64,000 bases of DNA, from contig NC_092576.1 in the NCBI RefSeq assembly GCF_037975245.1, positions 28,945,111 through 29,009,110 of the forward strand, given 5' to 3'. Under the pieces are notes generated by a model that ran no database searches, was not told the DNA's origin, and was given only the letters and a program-made list of their open reading frames with translations. Source of the stretch: Apostichopus japonicus. Lineage: Eukaryota; Echinodermata; Holothuroidea; Aspidochirotida; Stichopodidae. Positions 34,202-45,800 of this stretch are shown piece after piece. Each line of letters opens with the position of its first letter. The first letter of the stretch is position 1. A program made the position numbers and the translations under genes.

Positions 34202-34736
34202 CTGTTGAACACAATACATTAAAACAAACAGGAAATATTTTACTGCAAATTATGTTAGTGGTGCAGGAAAGCTCGATGACTACGGTTAATCTTGCTTTCT
34301 CTAAACAAGAGAGTCTTAAATATTTTCATAAATAGATAGCTCAGTTAATAAAGAAGATAAAATTGCATTCCCTTTAAGGTATCCATTATTTTGGGGCCTT
34401 ATTATAATTTATATTCTATAATATGAGAAACATTAGACCTCAATGTATGATTAATGTATAAAACGATATTTAGCTGCCATATCCACAATCTACATCAGTG
34501 TACTTTGTAGGATAGTTCATGAAGCTTGCAAAATATATCAGAGATTTTTTCCCAAAAAATATGAAATCACTTTACGTTCTCGGTTATTCTTCGTCAGTTG
34601 ACGCAATTTGTTGATCTAGACAATTAATGATCTAGTACTCATATGTATTGTTCCAACATATCAAACCAAAACTGGTGTTTCAAAAATATATGTACTAAAC
34701 TATTCATGGTAACACAGTGAATATTGAATAACTTAC

Positions 34737-34842
34737 TATTTTCTTTTCTTATATCTAGTTGAGTATACTGCAGGGAGTCATCCATTGTCGTTGTCGTTCC
34801 ATGAACGCAGCAAAATGACATTACCAGGAGCCATAACCACAT
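34737..34842 (-). CDS. LRR gene 2, signal-peptide exon
   Basis: 106 nt, ATG at 34842, donor gtaagtt, phase 1. Encodes MWLWLLVMSFCCVHGTTTTM then DDSLQYTQLDIRKEN. Residues 1-15 form a signal peptide; the ATG aligns with that of gene 1. A candidate acceptor (aatggctcag) lies upstream as in gene 1. Confidence 0.85.
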
Positions 34843-35465
34843 TTTGCCATGCGCTATCACATAAAAACCAGGAAATGCTATCACTATGTCACTGAGCCAT
34901 TTACAATAACTAAAACACTTCTGTATGTAGAAGCCATTTAATATGAAACTGAATGTTTAAAGAGTGGTAGTTAATAATTTCCTGCAATAATTGTCCTATT
35001 CATTTTCGAAATGTTTACGTGGTACTTGTTTTCATTGTTGCTATAAATTTTGATGACTAGATGTGCTTTGTTGACTAGATGTGCTAGATGTGCTTCAATA
35101 AGGTCATAGAAACAAGTTAGATTGTTGCGAAATTCTTTGCTGTAATCAACATGAATTGAATATTAAAAACTAAACTATTCAAATCCCGGCTTTCCCTTTA
35201 GTTCTAATGAGGTTCAATACTATAATGTTGGGTGTATCAACCATTTTTGCGAGTGCAAATAATTATGTTGTTTGGGGCACAAATGAGATTTTTTTAAAAG
35301 TAGGTACGACATTTGGCTTGAGTTTAATCTGTTTAATGATATATTCTCTGTGCGGATACGCCTATCTTTAACCGACAGTGGAAACTATTATATAGCATCA
35401 ATACTTTATTTCATCGATTCGTTTGAAAAAAGTAAGCCGGAAAATAGAAGATGACGTAACATGTG

Positions 35466-35468
35466 AAT

Positions 35469-35507
<39 letters not shown>

Positions 35508-35522
35508 TATATACATATATTT
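35466..35522. repeat. TA microsatellite
   Basis: Tandem atatat with a few acatat units, at the point where gene 1/gene 2 upstream similarity stops. Confidence 0.9.
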
Positions 35523-35529
35523 ACAGTAT

Positions 35530-36370
35530 ACGTATCATTATCGAATTGCAGACATAGAAGCCTAGAGCAGGAACCGCTATAATTTACTTAATCGGCGAGT
35601 TGGGGATGGTGACTGATATATTTATAGATTTTACATTTCCAAACATATCACTATATCAATACAACACAGATGAATATGATAATTATCAGAACAATAAACT
35701 TATATATCACTATATCAATACAACACACATAAACGATCCAATGAGCTTCGAAAAGAGGAAACATTAAATCTATAAACTATAGATAAATCCTGAAACTTAA
35801 TAGAGTAAGGACAGTCGTAGTTTGACTGAATGAAGTAAGTATATGTTAATACAGACCTTAGCGATCCAAGTTGTACAAGGAACAATAAAGCAACAACTTT
35901 CGGCTGGAGGATTTTAAGTCAAATTTAAACTGCGACTTTTCCAGCTTACTGCACTTAACGCTCAGTGCAATTTTAATGTCAATATTCATTACTTTAGTTA
36001 TCTTACGTAAACATTTTGATCTGAATTAAATTCGCCAGATTTATTAACAAGTTCGTATATTCTACAAACTTCAATCAAACTCTGCACGCCGTGAACAACA
36101 GATCATGCGGCAATGAAATATCTATGTTTTTACGACCGTTAGGCCTAGGGCTAGAGCTAGCCTGTCTTAGGTTCCTTCTCTTGAATAGTATCTTTCTCTC
36201 GGTCTCACCGATGTAGCTTGCGAAATTGTGTCATTTACTTCCATTGCAATAACACAGGTGTTTCAAATGTTTCCTCCGTGAAATTTTGAAAAAAAGTAGA
36301 CGATACGAGTATAGGATTGCGTTAAAATCTTGATCGGGCTGCATGTGTATATCCTTAGGCAACACATCAC
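35530..36370. other. No gene seen; short tandem repeat
   Basis: Contains a short duplication (atatcactatatcaatacaacaca at about 35647 and 35703). No exon or RNA gene recognised. Confidence 0.4.
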
Positions 36371-36377
36371 GAAAAAT

Positions 36378-37195
36378 TACCAGACGACTACCATGGCATC
36401 TGTCAACCGAATCAACGCCGAAGCCATAGCCGAGAAACTAGAGATCGACAACCAATGGAATCCATGACCACCAAGCAAGCCTTCATCGCCGTGAAAGACC
36501 ACAAGGAAAACTTCGAGAACAACCTCCCATGCAGGCTCATAAATACGGCAAAGAGCGAAACGGGACTCATAAGCAAGGCCATCTTAGACAGGATAAACAA
36601 CGCCGTAAGGACCCCCACGAAGGTCAACCAATGGAGGAGCACCTTATCTGTCATAGAATGGTTCAGGAACATACAAAACAAAGACAAACACACCTTCATC
36701 AGCTTTGACATTGTTGAGTTCTACCCTTCCATAACAAGAAGCCTACTGGAAAAAGCCATAGCTATGGCTAAAGAGCACACCCACATCTCCAACCAAGACA
36801 TCCAGATCATCATGCACTCCAAAAAGTCAATCCTATTCGATAATGGCACACCTTGGAGGAAGAAAGGACACAACGACCTCTTTGATGTCACCACGGGTAG
36901 CTACGATGGGGCCGAGGTATGCGAGCTCGTAGGACTCTACATCCTAAACACCCTAGAAAAAAGAATATGGGAAGGAATGCATCGTCTATACAAGGACGAC
37001 GGCCTACAAGTCTTCAAACACCAGCGGAAGTAAAGCAGACCGGATAAAAAACACCTGATCAACTTATTCAAAGAACTGGGGCTCAACATCACCATCGACT
37101 GCAACCTGAAGATTACCAACTTCCTCGACGTAACCTTCAGCTTCAACACCGGAAAACACTACCCTTACATGAAGCCCGACGACCGCCCACTGTAT
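36378..37195 (+). mobile_element. Penelope-type reverse-transcriptase fragment
   Basis: Plus-strand frames carry AFIAVKDHKENFENNLPCRL, INTAKSETGLISKAILDRIN, then the palm motif FISFDIVEFYPSI, then FDVTTGSYDGAEVCELVGLY and the catalytic YKDDGL. After a frameshift near 37035 the sequence continues with HLINLFKELGLNI, NFLDVTFSF and MKPDDRPLYI. An earlier frameshift near 36458 joins EAIAEKLEID to the start. FxxxDIxxFYPSI and KDHKENF point to a Penelope-like or closely related RT lineage, distinct from the one at 3.5 kb. Base composition is clearly GC-richer than the flanks. Both ends are truncated and no endonuclease is attached. Confidence 0.8.
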
Positions 37196-37196
37196 A

Positions 37197-37262
37197 TATA
37201 TATAGTGGGAGGCTTGGGTTCGAATCCCGGTAGAGGCTAGAAGTTTTTGCACTGTTCTGGAT
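37197..37262 (+). mobile_element. tRNA-SINE fragment
   Basis: Contains the B-box gggttcgaatccc (37216-37228) followed by ggtagaggct and gcactgttctgg. Head missing. Same family as 37527-37630. Confidence 0.65.
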
Positions 37263-37526
37263 TTTCACACTCACCAAAATTGCAATTATATATATTCATT
37301 GCCTTCGTCGTTTACCTTCATTTCATTTAATAGTCTGTTCAAAGTATTTCTTTCGAGATCCAGCTTTGGGAATCACAAATTATTCGAGTTGGTTAGCATC
37401 ATGTTTGATCTCTACAGTAAAAAAAAATGTCACCAGAACAGAACTAGATTTGTTCGATACAGGTGACAAACGCCTTCAGTGGAATTACGACCTTCCTTAC
37501 CGGTTTCAAACCTCTGGACATACACT

Positions 37527-37630
37527 CAGCGTCCGTATTCTAGTAGTTAGGTTGTCCGCATATAAAGCGGGAGGCCCGGGTTCGAATCCCGGTAGAGGCT
37601 GGAAGTTTTTTCACTGTTCTGGATTTTCCA
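37527..37630 (+). mobile_element. tRNA-derived SINE (short)
   Basis: A-box-like tagtagttaggttgtcc and B-box gggttcgaatccc (37578-37590), then ggtagaggctggaag and tcactgttctgg. The tRNA-like fold lacks a proper 3' acceptor arm and the same tail appears at 37.2 kb, so it is a SINE, not a tRNA gene. It sits 40 bp past the broken last exon of gene 3. Confidence 0.65.
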
Positions 37631-37671
37631 ATTCACTGCAGTTTCAAAGATATATATATTTATACACTTAT

Positions 37672-37824
37672 ATCTCTGTTAGTTTTGGCAGTCCAGAAAA
37701 CGACGTGTTGCTTAGGAAGTTAAGATCATTCCTCTGTAACATCAAATATTGTAGTTGGTGAGAATTTGCATTTGAGTTCCACAAACCAGCTGGAATTTTT
37801 GACAGTAGATTTTGCGACAGGTCC
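37672..37824 (-). CDS. LRR gene 3, two-repeat exon with broken donor
   Basis: 153 nt after acceptor ttcaacag. Encodes DLSQNLLSKIPAGLWNSNAN, SHQLQYLMLQRNDLNFLSNT and SFSGLPKLTEI. Aligns with 29450-29596 of gene 2. The position where gtaagt is expected reads ataagt, i.e. +1 G to A, so normal splicing out of this exon is lost. If read through, a TAA follows at once, giving an LRR-only protein. Confidence 0.75.
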
Positions 37825-38335
37825 CTGTTGAAAAGCAATAACCAACTGAAGTGTTTTTTTTTTACTTTTATGGAACGAAATGCCTAGATTTTAAGGTGTG
37901 CTCTCAATGAGCAGTCCTTATTTAACTGAGGTACTTGTATAACTTACGAGTGCACATGATAGCGTTTGATCCACAATGCATGTAAGGATAACGAATATTA
38001 AAAACTATATCCTTAGAGAAAAAAAAAACAACTAAAACGTGCTGAAAAAACAAGCTAGAGAAAGTAGAAAGATATTGTACTAAGAGTAAACAAAAATTAT
38101 ATTCTCATATTTTTGAACAAATGCTACTACACTGTCCATGCTATATTTAAATACTTACACTTTGTAAAACATCCACTCAAAACATTTCAAGTAACTTAGA
38201 TGCTAATGTGCTGACATGTTTCTTTGCAATGATAGCTAAGGTTTAGATTACTAAAAATTTACCAAAAGTTGCATAAACAATACTACAAAAGAAAACTATC
38301 GTTAAAATGTGTGTGCGTATTTTGTATGGTCTTAC

Positions 38336-38407
38336 AAGTAACAGTTGAGCTGTAATTCACTAAAGACGTCTACTGGTAAGGATGTCATGCGATTACCCGA
38401 TAACGTC
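38336..38407 (-). CDS. LRR gene 3, LRR exon
   Basis: 72 nt between acceptor catttatag and donor gtaagacc, phase 2-2. Encodes TLSGNRMTSLPVDVFSELQL followed by NCYL. Confidence 0.8.
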
Positions 38408-38663
38408 CTATAAATGAAGAAACGGAATAACATTTGGCATTGTCGTTTAAAACAAATGTACCGTTTACTTACTTGACATATACCAGTGTGATCAAATAAT
38501 GTAAAAACAGTTATGTACAAGTATTTGGAATGAAAGAGAGTGGGGGATGGGAGTGGTGGTCGGATGGAACTGAAATTAAATAACTGGAGCAATTGCCATA
38601 GATATCGTAAGGAAATTAATTATTTTCTTCTACAAAGGAATCAAATACATCAGTAGTACTCAC

Positions 38664-38735
38664 AAATAGTGATTTGACGTTAGCCCATGGAAGTAAGCTT
38701 TGTTCAATACCTGAAATTTTTTATTCGACATAGTC
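38664..38735 (-). CDS. LRR gene 3, LRR exon
   Basis: 72 nt between acceptor ctaaaacag and donor gtgagtact, phase 2-2. Encodes TMSNKKFQVLNKAYFHGLTS followed by NHYL, a divergent repeat. Confidence 0.75.
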
Positions 38736-39393
38736 CTGTTTTAGAAAACAAATGTATGAGTGTATAAGATTTGTGTTAATGAGAAATTTTGAAGGGGTTT
38801 GTGATAAATTCCTGTAAGTTTTCTCCTTAATTTGGTACCTGTATGGTACACGTAAATGTATAGTACACATACGGAAAGAATGTACATCACTGCAATGAAT
38901 AATGGCTCTAAGTTTACGTTCTGTTCTCACTCATATCACGTGAATGAAATATATATTTTCACGATTAGTTGGTAAACCTCATTAGCTAAGGGATTTAATA
39001 GATACAATCATTCGGGCAAATGACTGACCTTCCAATACCCAAATGAACCACTATACAAAAAATAGCATGTAAGAATTTATGTCTCATTAATTATTTGAAG
39101 AAAAAAAATTGTATGTTTTATATATTTTCGTTCTTCATTGTTCCATTAACGCATTTAGCTATTTGAGTTTCCGTTCTCTTAGCTTGCTTCGAATCAGTAT
39201 GCATACAGAAATACAGCATAAGCGTTACCATTTATTAATATTTGATATTTCGTTTTCCTTTTTGCACATGAATCATATACTATATGGTACATATTTTCAC
39301 ATTATGCAGAAGTGCAGTGTAAAAATATCCTTACTGATTCCCAACACTTTTACTGAATAGAAATCTCTCAAAAAATCTACTTCGTATACTTAC

Positions 39394-39465
39394 AGAAATT
39401 CGATCTTTGGAGTTACTCGGAAGAATCCATTTGGTATTGTCGAAAGTTGATTGTTCCCTAGGTGT
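39394..39465 (-). CDS. LRR gene 3, LRR exon
   Basis: 72 nt between acceptor ctttccag and donor gtaagtata, phase 2-2. Encodes HLGNNQLSTIPNGFFRVTPK followed by IEFL. Confidence 0.85.
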
Positions 39466-39578
39466 CTGGAAAGAGAAATAACAACTAGTCCTAACACAGT
39501 AAGATAGCATGCTCAGAAATGATGAAAACTTGGATAGTTGCATCAGGTTTCATTTGCGTAATTCATGGCTATACTTAC

Positions 39579-39650
39579 AATGCTCTGAGATCAGAACAGT
39601 TGGATAATAAATCTTCGGGTAAGTACTTCAGTCCAATGTAAGAAATATAT
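39579..39650 (-). CDS. LRR gene 3, LRR exon
   Basis: 72 nt between acceptor tacatcag and donor gtaagtata, phase 2-2. Encodes YISYIGLKYLPEDLLSNCSD followed by LRAL. The conserved Asn is replaced. Confidence 0.8.
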
Positions 39651-40769
39651 CTGATGTAGTAAAATAAATGAAGTAAAAGTAGTGTAGCAAAAGCAAAATA
39701 GATCAATTTAAATTAATCAAATGTGAAATGTCTTCTTTTGGTGATAACATGAAATTGATCAAATCGTTTTCAAATGTTGTATAACAATACCTGAGACTAT
39801 GTTGTCAAATGGTTGGATTACGTTTGACAAGCTACAGAAGTGGACACCTTAAATGAATATTGGTTTGTTGTACAAGTATCATACTCCAAGGTTAAATTGA
39901 AACTCTGTATTGCTTACCAGGTAGTAAAAGCCGCATACTGTTTATACATGCAAATCGTAGACTTATGTGCGTCTTTTTGGAGCTGCTTTTCACTTGCATT
40001 TTAATACTGTCTAATCGAATGTAGTCTATTCTGTTACTTTATTTATTTGTATATATTAAATTGATCTCCCTATATATAGTTGATGTAGGGAGATAATACG
40101 ATGGGGTTTAAAATAAACAACTTTATTGAACTGCGGGCCTAATTAATTTCTAATTAATATTAGTGCATAGTTAATGGTATGTACATATTTTAAATTATGA
40201 CTTTAGTAGAATTGTAGCCTTGATTGTTTACAAAACAACGATATGCTTCTACAACTATTCCACAGAAAGGCTATTACAATTGCAAATATCTAAAATTCAC
40301 TTTTCAGGTTTTAGTGATGATAACGTCGGCACCTTGATAGGGATGTAGATGTTCATTATTATCAAATATAATAGCCAAAGTATTTCTTCAACTTCGTGTC
40401 AACAATAGAGCATCCACGTATCACATCCAACAACATTTGTCGTCGAAAATTGTGTAATACACTAAAACGTTATCTATTTCAGTCCAACGAAGAACTAAGT
40501 TTGTTTTTCTTTTTTGACTTCGGCGTTTTGTTTCAGAACAAGAATTCAAAAGCTTGTATTCAAAATTAAATAGCCTCACAAATGGAAGAACGGGATAAGT
40601 TTGAAGTGCAGAGCTCTTTAATTGATTACTGTTTTGCCTAAAATCCCCCTTTAATAAAACCAGTTCGTTGTTGTTTGTTTTCCTTAATATAAGTGGGGGG
40701 CCGTGCATGTGTAATTATCTCTTTTCATTTCAAATTGATGCTAAAGTTTCGTTTTAAGTACCAGTGTGT

Positions 40770-40815
40770 AGGTAAGGCTCTGTAGAACAATATTTTTTCG
40801 AGTGTCAAGCACTCA
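40770..40815. repeat. Left terminal inverted repeat of the large element
   Basis: Starts aggtaaggctctgtagaaca and ends tcgagtgtcaagcactca; partner is 50095-50140 in reverse. A G/T-rich run (about 40832-40850) lies just inside. Confidence 0.65.
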
Positions 40816-41198
40816 CATCAAAATTTGAGCTTTTGGGGGGGGGGTGGGGGTTCCCGACCCCCCACTGCGGCCTATGTAAAATATGAAAACTATTGTAACG
40901 TTTGATTGGAATATCCGATCTGAACATTTGAGGTATGTATGGATACAGGATCAAAAGTAGCAGATTTGACTTTAGGCATATTGCCCATAGAAGCAATAAT
41001 TTTACCAGTATAGGCGCATAACCAAAAAATAGACCAAGGTTCACAGGTCCAATAAGCTGTTCTACAATATGGTGGTGAGTAACTGCTGGATAATTTCTTG
41101 AATAACTTCTTGAACAATAGTTTTAATTAAAAAAAAGTGTCAAACAAATTGACCATATAGGCCTATACATGCCAGTATAGGAAATTATTCTGGTACAG

Positions 41199-41525
41199 CT
41201 ACTTCTCGCATTTGCACTTGCACATACGAGTGCACCTCAACTTTGTCCTCATGCATGTGCACCGGGAGCAGGTTCTTGTGCAAGTGCACTTCACATCCAG
41301 GTAGAACACATCCCTGGCGAGGGGCAGCGAGATCCAAATGGGAAGCAGCTTGCCATCCTCTTCTTTCCATCCATGATTAAAGGGGTTGTTGACCGGCATC
41401 ACGGACCTTTGGGCTGTTGTCCAGATACTCGCTTGGAAGACACTCCTTTTGAGGTGTTGATCCAAAGCATCACTTGTTTGAGGAATTCTCTCCACGTCTC
41501 TGGTCTTCTGTGTGAACAACCTCAT
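41199..41525 (-). pseudogene. C-terminal CXC part of the transposon-borne protein
   Basis: Minus-strand frame: MRLFTQKTRDVERIPQTSDA, LDQHLKRSVFQASIW, PFNHGWKEEDGKLLPIWISL, then a Cys cluster VKCTCTRTCSRCTCMRTKLR and CTRMCKCKC. The Cys spacing (CxC, x3, C, x2, CxC, x6, C, x3, CxCxC) resembles tesmin/CXC-type zinc-binding tails. The block is the natural continuation of the frame that stops making sense near 45900, but lies about 4.3 kb away. An in-frame TGA lies just upstream. It is either a last exon or a part separated by an insertion. Confidence 0.6.
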
Positions 41526-41719
41526 TCGCAGTCAGAAATCAGACTGCGACTTTTGACCGTTATTTCGCAATCATTAAACACTTCGCAAATGCGGTGAAAT
41601 GCATTGTGGGAGCTTAGTCCATCACTACATTTCAGTACACTGCAGCTTGGATATCGTCTGAAAATCCGTTTTAATACATATTCATAGAGCAGCAATCGAA
41701 TTGCTTGAACCAAAACCTT

Positions 41720-44700
41720 GAAGAAAAGAAGTTAAATATTCATTAAATATCTGTTTGCGACGATGTCGGACTGACGATGTGGATGAAATTCGGAAATTTC
41801 TTCGCCCCGGCTTGAAAAATAAAAACGAAACGTGAGTAAAAACCTTTCATCTTTCGAATTGCACATTTTCCATTTTCAAGAAGGTACTACCTCCATCGTT
41901 CGGTCAATGGTATAAAACAAATTGAACAATGATTTTGGGCTAAATTCGGAGTTGTTTCAGCATTCTGGGTTGAATTAAAGTGACATTTGTAAGGTTGCTC
42001 TTGATCACCGGCATCGACGTATCCTATCGTGGTTAATTGAATATGTACATGTGTGTGCACATTACCATAGTGTGTAGCCTAGGGTTATAGTTTTAAGTAT
42101 TCTACAGTACAGTGTATTCATAATACGGGACCTTGTGTTTATGAATGATGTTAGACATTGTTGACGAATACAATGTCGTTTCCTTGAATTTTAGGGTAGT
42201 GCTAGTACTGTAGTGACCGAGCAGTAGGACCCTACAGTACAACTACACAATACTAGGTCTATGCTGGTAATTTTAAGTTTACTACTGACTTCTGCCACTG
42301 GTGGTTGTCAGCAATGGCAATACCTTCATACCAGCCCAGCTACTACTACTAGTAGTATTAAATGTACTAGTACATATAAAAGTACTTGAAAATTAAAAAG
42401 CTTACATTTAAAAAAAAGGTACTGCCTTGGTCGGCTCTGGTTAGTACTAAGTAGTTTTACCCGTGTGTGATTTAATCCGGTGTACCTAGATACATAGGTT
42501 GGTCGAGTCAGTCACAGGTGAACATTGGTTCTGTACTGAATTTTTGTACATTGTTCGCAACACATTTTGGTAGTATTCTTTTGTGTGTGAATTCATATTG
42601 CACTTATTTTTTTTTTTTTGGTTGTGCATGTGCCCATTTCACTTTGTTTCAAAGTTCTTCAACTTGTACTGTTGTATGTCTCTGTCATTTTCAGAGAGAA
42701 AATGCATTTACAAGTTCCACTACAATGTTACGTAATATGGGCTTGTTGCAATGATCTCTGCCTGTTGCATTTAAAAGCAATGTGAAGTCATTCGTCATGT
42801 GACTTTATATATTGTCTCATATTATCCAATGTTCTGTTCATATTTATTTTTGCTTTCTTTTATTTTCAGGATTCTTTCTGCATCTGCAGGTTGGATTCTC
42901 CTATGTGGGCAGTTGGGATATAGTACATGCATCGATATTCGAGACAATTGTAGCCTGCAATTATTTCAAGTTGCTTCCTTAATGTGTTTTATTTTTACAT
43001 TATTCACAGTTTCAACAAATATGCATGTGTAAAATAAAAACCCCACCATATTATCTTCATTGTCATACATCATGTGGCCAAATATTGATGCAATTGCACG
43101 TGGTTGTTTTTGTAGGTCCAGGTTGAAATAATGTTGCGGTGGAATGGAAAGTCAATTGTGCATCTTTTGTTCCTTGCAGAAAGTACACGAACCTAAGCAT
43201 TTAATAAGGCTCAAGTTGATTTTTGTGTTTATGCATATGTGACACCTACCTTTGATAATTCACTCTGTAGACACAATCTAATGGGTAAAAGTGACCTGTT
43301 CTTGTTGCTTTGTCACAGGGTCAAACCTGACAAATTTCAAATAATGACAAGTCGTGGTACTCATCATGAATACTAATGAGGCCACAATTTCAAAGTTAAT
43401 GTTTCAAAAATATAGTCCCAGCAATTGGTCTAACAGCATTGAGACATTGTCGTTGTTGGCCGATGACAGGTAAATGATAATATTTGGTATATTGATTATG
43501 TATATTAATGAGGGGATGTGGCTTAATACTAAGATTGGGAGGCCCATTAACCCTATACAGTAATATGGCATTTGGTCACCAAGGTATAATAGATATTTTA
43601 ATTAAAGCTTCTTTCAACAAGCTACTAATCAAGTCATTTCCAGTCAAGAGTGTAAAGTAATGTGTTAGTTCACATACAATTTTTTCCAAGTCAGATCAAT
43701 TTGCTGGTCCTTGCAAAAACGCAAGTGGAGAAATTGTGAAAGTTTTGCTGTCGCACAGGTTGTTACACTGTTACTTCACCCTGAATTTTCTCGTTACATA
43801 TTTGCTGACACCTCATAAACATCTTAATGTGCTTGCTAAGAACAGAAGTAAAATGCTAAAGTCAGTTTTGTCAATCTCACTCACATTAACTTACCAAACA
43901 ATTATTTTGTCATGAGTGTTTGTTCATTGAGCATGAAACATTTCCTTTACTTTGGCCGTACCAAAATAGTTCATTGAAGACATCCAATTCTTTCAATTAA
44001 AATTTCATTTCACCTTTTAACTTACATTTATGGAAAAGCGTCTTTATACTGTATCTGTTGTGTTGCTTTGAAGTGTTTCGAATGATTTCTAAAGGTAGTC
44101 AGTATAGGCCCCAAATTATAGCACGCTATAATTGCTCGAAGTTTTCAAAAAGTACTTTCCTTGAGGTCTTTACTCTTCGAATTGTTCTCAGACATTTTGA
44201 GGAACAAACAAGGTGACAGAATGTCCCAGTGAGGAAAAATGCAAATAGTTTAAGAATTTTGACAAAGGTGACCATACTTGAATATGTAGCATATTTGTGG
44301 CAAATACAGCATGGTAACATTATTTTTTATGTGTTTCAAATCAATTTAAAATTGAGGTTTTCTAATGAGCAACTATCAAAAGTATAGTGTGTTCATATAT
44401 TAGATGAACAACACCTTAGTACAAACTACTAAGTATTGCTTAACCTCTTCTCTAATTTTAAACAAGTAATTCTTTTAAGGTTTCTTTTAAGGTTTCTTTT
44501 AACATTTTTTGAAGGCGATCAGTCTTTCAGGTAAAAGTAATTTTCCTCCAATAAAAGAGAAATTCCTTTACAATTGGTATTCTATTTGATTCTTTGTTTG
44601 TCAAAGGTGTCAGAAGTTGGATCTTGTACCTCATACCACATGTCCATAAGACTAATAATATTTACAGCTCCTTAAAGACAAACATGCTATTCTGCTCCTC

Positions 44701-45100
44701 TGTACCTTTAATTGCAGTCTCTTGCAAGAAAGTGATTACAGTTATGCAGTTGCACATACTTATCCATCACGATGCAAGTTATGCAACAGGCGGATACCTC
44801 CTGTGGGTGGGGATTGTTCCTATCAATAATTACTTTGACTTTACCTCTCATGGGATGCTAAGGAATATGCAGTGCAATGTTACTATGATAAGGTTAAGCA
44901 CATGCAGAGAAATTAATTCGCGAAAGTAACCACACCCCCACTCTTTGAATTGCATGCTCAAGGTTTCAGAAAGGGTGTGATGTAATATGCTAAGCACATC
45001 ACTTGTCTGAGATCACCCACCACCTCCCCCAGCACACACCATCGTTGAAACGTGCAATTGAAACCGAACCAGGTCATTGAGCATCGTCTGCTACGTATTG
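41720..45100. other. Interior of the large element, no gene recognised
   Basis: AT-rich sequence without a convincing exon, RNA gene or named repeat. A small run of tandem ggtttcttttaa occurs near 44480. It could be an intron of the transposon gene or nested inserted DNA. Confidence 0.4.
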
Positions 45101-45139
45101 CTTATGAATATCCCTGCGAACCGTGGAAACGAGTTGAAT

Positions 45140-45560
45140 GTAGAGCTGGATCATATGATGCTAACTTCTATACAAATTCAGTCATCACTGAATTTTTCTA
45201 ACATCACTCGATGCCGTGTGGACTGAATTTTGACCGGTTGTTTTCTAGCAACCTGAAATTTTACGAATGTTTTCATTTGTGGTATGGATTGATCCAAGCA
45301 AAAACCTATATAAACCTATTACATCTGCTAAAATCGATCGAAGTATGTACATTGGCTTCTGTGTTGTTGCATTCCAGCGCATACGCTGTGCAAAATGTAT
45401 AGCTGTATATAGGATGCTAACTTGTTAAAATTTCAAAGATGGCGGCCCAACATCACCCGCGAGCATTGGAGACATGTGAAATGAATTGTGATCGGCCGTT
45501 TTCAAGCAGACTGTGATAATTGACGGATGTTTCTGTGTTTAGAATGAAATTATCTAACTG
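45140..45560. repeat. Two diverged tandem copies, about 265-bp period
   Basis: The stretch from about 45140 (aggatgctaac-like, then gaattttgaccggttgttttct, gaatgttttc) recurs from about 45405 (aggatgctaacttgtt, then gaattgtgatcggccgttttca, gatgtttctg). Diverged but collinear. Function unknown; could be a subterminal repeat of the large element. Confidence 0.45.
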
Positions 45561-45800
45561 TTTGTGAACATTTGGCGTTTGTTCCGGTATTTTAAGTCTT
45601 TTATGAGTCGATTTCATGATCGGTCGCTACGGCTTTTGCAGCCGTGACCTAAATATCACCTGTAATTTAGCGGATTTCCTGTGAGCATTTCTGTTCGAAT
45701 TTATCGCTAGTGGTAAGTCAGAAACCTTTTTATCTTAGTTTTCAGGTTCAGTAGACATTTGAATGAGGTTTTAATGAAAACAACACATTTATTTCAACAT

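Larger units (their letters stand above)
22274..34842 (-). other. LRR gene 2: LRR / ephrin-receptor-like / multi-pass membrane receptor (gene span)
   Basis: A complete minus-strand gene, fourteen coding exons totalling 2874 nt (957 residues plus stop). Order: signal peptide; LRR N-cap with Cys; five 72-nt LRR exons; a 147-nt two-repeat exon; a 69-nt and a 72-nt LRR exon; a 182-nt exon with the Cys-rich CQPCPPGSYGNKSGQCTPCP motif; a 1607-nt exon continuing this domain and adding membrane segments; then 127-nt and 77-nt exons. The extracellular part would bind ligands; the multi-pass part anchors it and may signal. Two lesions are visible: the acceptor of 29450-29596 reads AT, and 28490-28561 has an in-frame TAA. 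Both exons are frame-neutral, and skipping them would leave an 884-residue ORF. Whether the locus is a pseudogene or a splice-tolerant gene cannot be settled from sequence. Confidence 0.8.
33250..35480. repeat. Block shared with 13050-15360
   Basis: Gene 2 side of the duplicated 5' block; see 13050-15360. It ends at a TA microsatellite (35468-35520), beyond which the 5' non-coding exon candidate of gene 1 has no match here. Confidence 0.8.

Noticed and set aside
37578-37600. tRNA gene because of a perfect B-box
   Set aside because: Same B-box plus tail recurs at 37216 and no full cloverleaf can be drawn; it is a SINE.
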